Below, in pieces: positions 63,142-64,000 of a DNA stretch of 64,000 nucleotides. The translations under genes were made by a program, and so were the position numbers. The stretch's first letter is position 1, and each line of letters starts with the position of its first letter. Under the pieces are notes generated by a model, which was given only the letters and a program-made list of their open reading frames with translations, did not search any database and had not been told where the DNA came from. The DNA comes from Aquimarina sp. U1-2 (GTDB taxonomy: Bacteria; Bacteroidota; Bacteroidia; Flavobacteriales; Flavobacteriaceae): positions 1 to 64,000 of the forward strand of contig NZ_JAGKIK010000011.1 in assembly GCF_017897595.1 (NCBI RefSeq). Reading direction: 5' to 3'.

Positions 63142-64000
63142 ATGGCAAATTTAAAAGAATTACGTAATAGGATCACATCGGTATCCTCGACAATGCAAAT
63201 TACCAGTGCTATGAAAATGGTATCTGCTGCAAAGTTGAACAAGGCTCAGATGGCAATTACGGCAATGAGACCCTACGCAGATAAGCTCACCGAATTATTG
63301 CAAAACCTTAGTGCTTCTCTAGACGGAGATAGTGCGAGCACATATGCAGAACAGCGTGAAGTGAACAAAGTATTGGTAGTAGCTATTGCTTCAAACCGTG
63401 GTCTGGCAGGTGCATTTAACTCGAATATAATCAAAGCAGTAAGAAATTTATCTGAAAATGAGTATGCCACTCAGCAAGTAGATTTTTATACGATTGGAAA
63501 AAAAGTAAATGATGTCGTTGCCAAAACGCATATTGTTGTTGCTAATAAAAACGATATCTACGATGACCTTTCGTTTACAAATGTTGCAACTGTGGCAGAA
63601 GAGTTAATGCACATGTTTACTACCGGTGCCTATGATAAAATTGTCATCGTTTACAATAAATTTAGAAATGCAGCTTCACAAGATGTTACTACAGAACAGT
63701 TTTTGCCTATCGTTCCGATAGAAGGAGATGCGATTACTAGCGCCGATTATATTTTTGAGCCGTCAAAAGAAGAAATCGTAGAGCAATTGATCCCTAAGTC
63801 TCTTAAAACACAACTGTACAAGGCGATACGTGATTCGTTCGCTTCAGAACACGGTGCGCGTATGACTGCTATGCATAAAGCAACAGATAACGCTACAGAG
63901 CTTAGAGATTCGCTTAAATTATCGTACAACAAAGCACGACAAGCTGCGATTACCAATGAGATCTTAGAGATCGTTGGTGGTGCAGAAGCATTGAATAGTT
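63142..64000 (+). CDS. atpG: F0F1 ATP synthase subunit gamma (partial, runs off the window)
   Basis: The frame opens at ATG 63142 with ANLKELRNRITSVSSTMQIT and SAMKMVSAAKLNKAQ, the gamma signature. It continues for 286 codons to the edge, where RQAAITNEILEIVGGAEAL shows that only the last few residues are missing. Gamma is the central rotor shaft of F1. It is the last gene of this operon in the window; atpD and atpC are usually elsewhere in Bacteroidota. Confidence 0.96.
   Translation, partial: MANLKELRNRITSVSSTMQITSAMKMVSAAKLNKAQMAITAMRPYADKLTELLQNLSASLDGDSASTYAEQREVNKVLVVAIASNRGLAGAFNSNIIKAVRNLSENEYATQQVDFYTIGKKVNDVVAKTHIVVANKNDIYDDLSFTNVATVAEELMHMFTTGAYDKIVIVYNKFRNAASQDVTTEQFLPIVPIEGDAITSADYIFEPSKEEIVEQLIPKSLKTQLYKAIRDSFASEHGARMTAMHKATDNATELRDSLKLSYNKARQAAITNEILEIVGGAEALNS

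Overview
The window is a 64 kb chromosomal stretch from a member of the Bacteroidota, most likely a marine-type Flavobacteriia (an Aquimarina-like genome would fit; this is inference). The evidence is AT-rich DNA, genes without Shine-Dalgarno sites, several TAnnTTTG promoter elements, a PorW/SprE-type lipoprotein of the type IX secretion and gliding system, DUF6341/DUF6427/DUF4254-type genes, and an ATP synthase operon in the order B-E-F-H-A-G without D and C. No rRNA, tRNA or CRISPR array was seen.

Region 1 (1-15,218) is an exopolysaccharide or O-antigen cluster on the + strand. It holds a Wzy/EpsG-like polymerase, two glycosyltransferases, a beta-propeller protein, a polyprenyl-phosphate sugar transferase, UDP-glucose dehydrogenase, UDP-glucuronate decarboxylase and an O-antigen ligase-like protein. 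Together the two nucleotide-sugar enzymes convert UDP-glucose to UDP-xylose. A SNF2 helicase and a DUF4143-type ATPase sit between them. A perfect 14-bp inverted repeat and a promoter lie right before the ATPase.

Region 2 (15,219-41,237) is accessory and is bracketed by two direct copies of an 88-bp intergenic repeat. It starts with a repeat-rich spacer, then three paralogous surface proteins with a shared C-terminal module. An OmpH-like chaperone, a four-helix-bundle gene and a lipoprotein follow, then a giant SpvB-like/RHS pair (1833 and 1511 aa) with a variable C-terminal tip and a small candidate immunity gene. An IS4-type insertion sequence with an intact 10-bp target duplication separates this from a decayed integrative element. 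That element has an XRE regulator, an ATPase pseudogene, two tyrosine recombinases and a RelB/ParE-type toxin-antitoxin pair. Next comes an orphan RHS tip with its own downstream genes, closed by the same short boundary sequence as the first tip. A 234-bp element with the ends of the same IS lies just after it.

Region 3 (41,238-54,523) is mostly core: purD, DUF6341, DUF6427, DUF4254, a GT9 glycosyltransferase, a PaaE-like flavin/2Fe-2S reductase, an ABC exporter (permease and ATPase), and an ECF sigma / FecR / TonB-receptor signalling set with the sigma factor divergent.

Region 4 (54,524-64,000) has porW, a bactofilin, atpZ, a small membrane protein and atpB-E-F-H-A-G. A second four-helix-bundle gene sits between atpA and atpG. 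Both four-helix-bundle genes are bordered by degenerate 7-nt repeat arrays. This shared architecture, together with the RHS tip cassettes, is the most promising candidate for an under-described system in the window.
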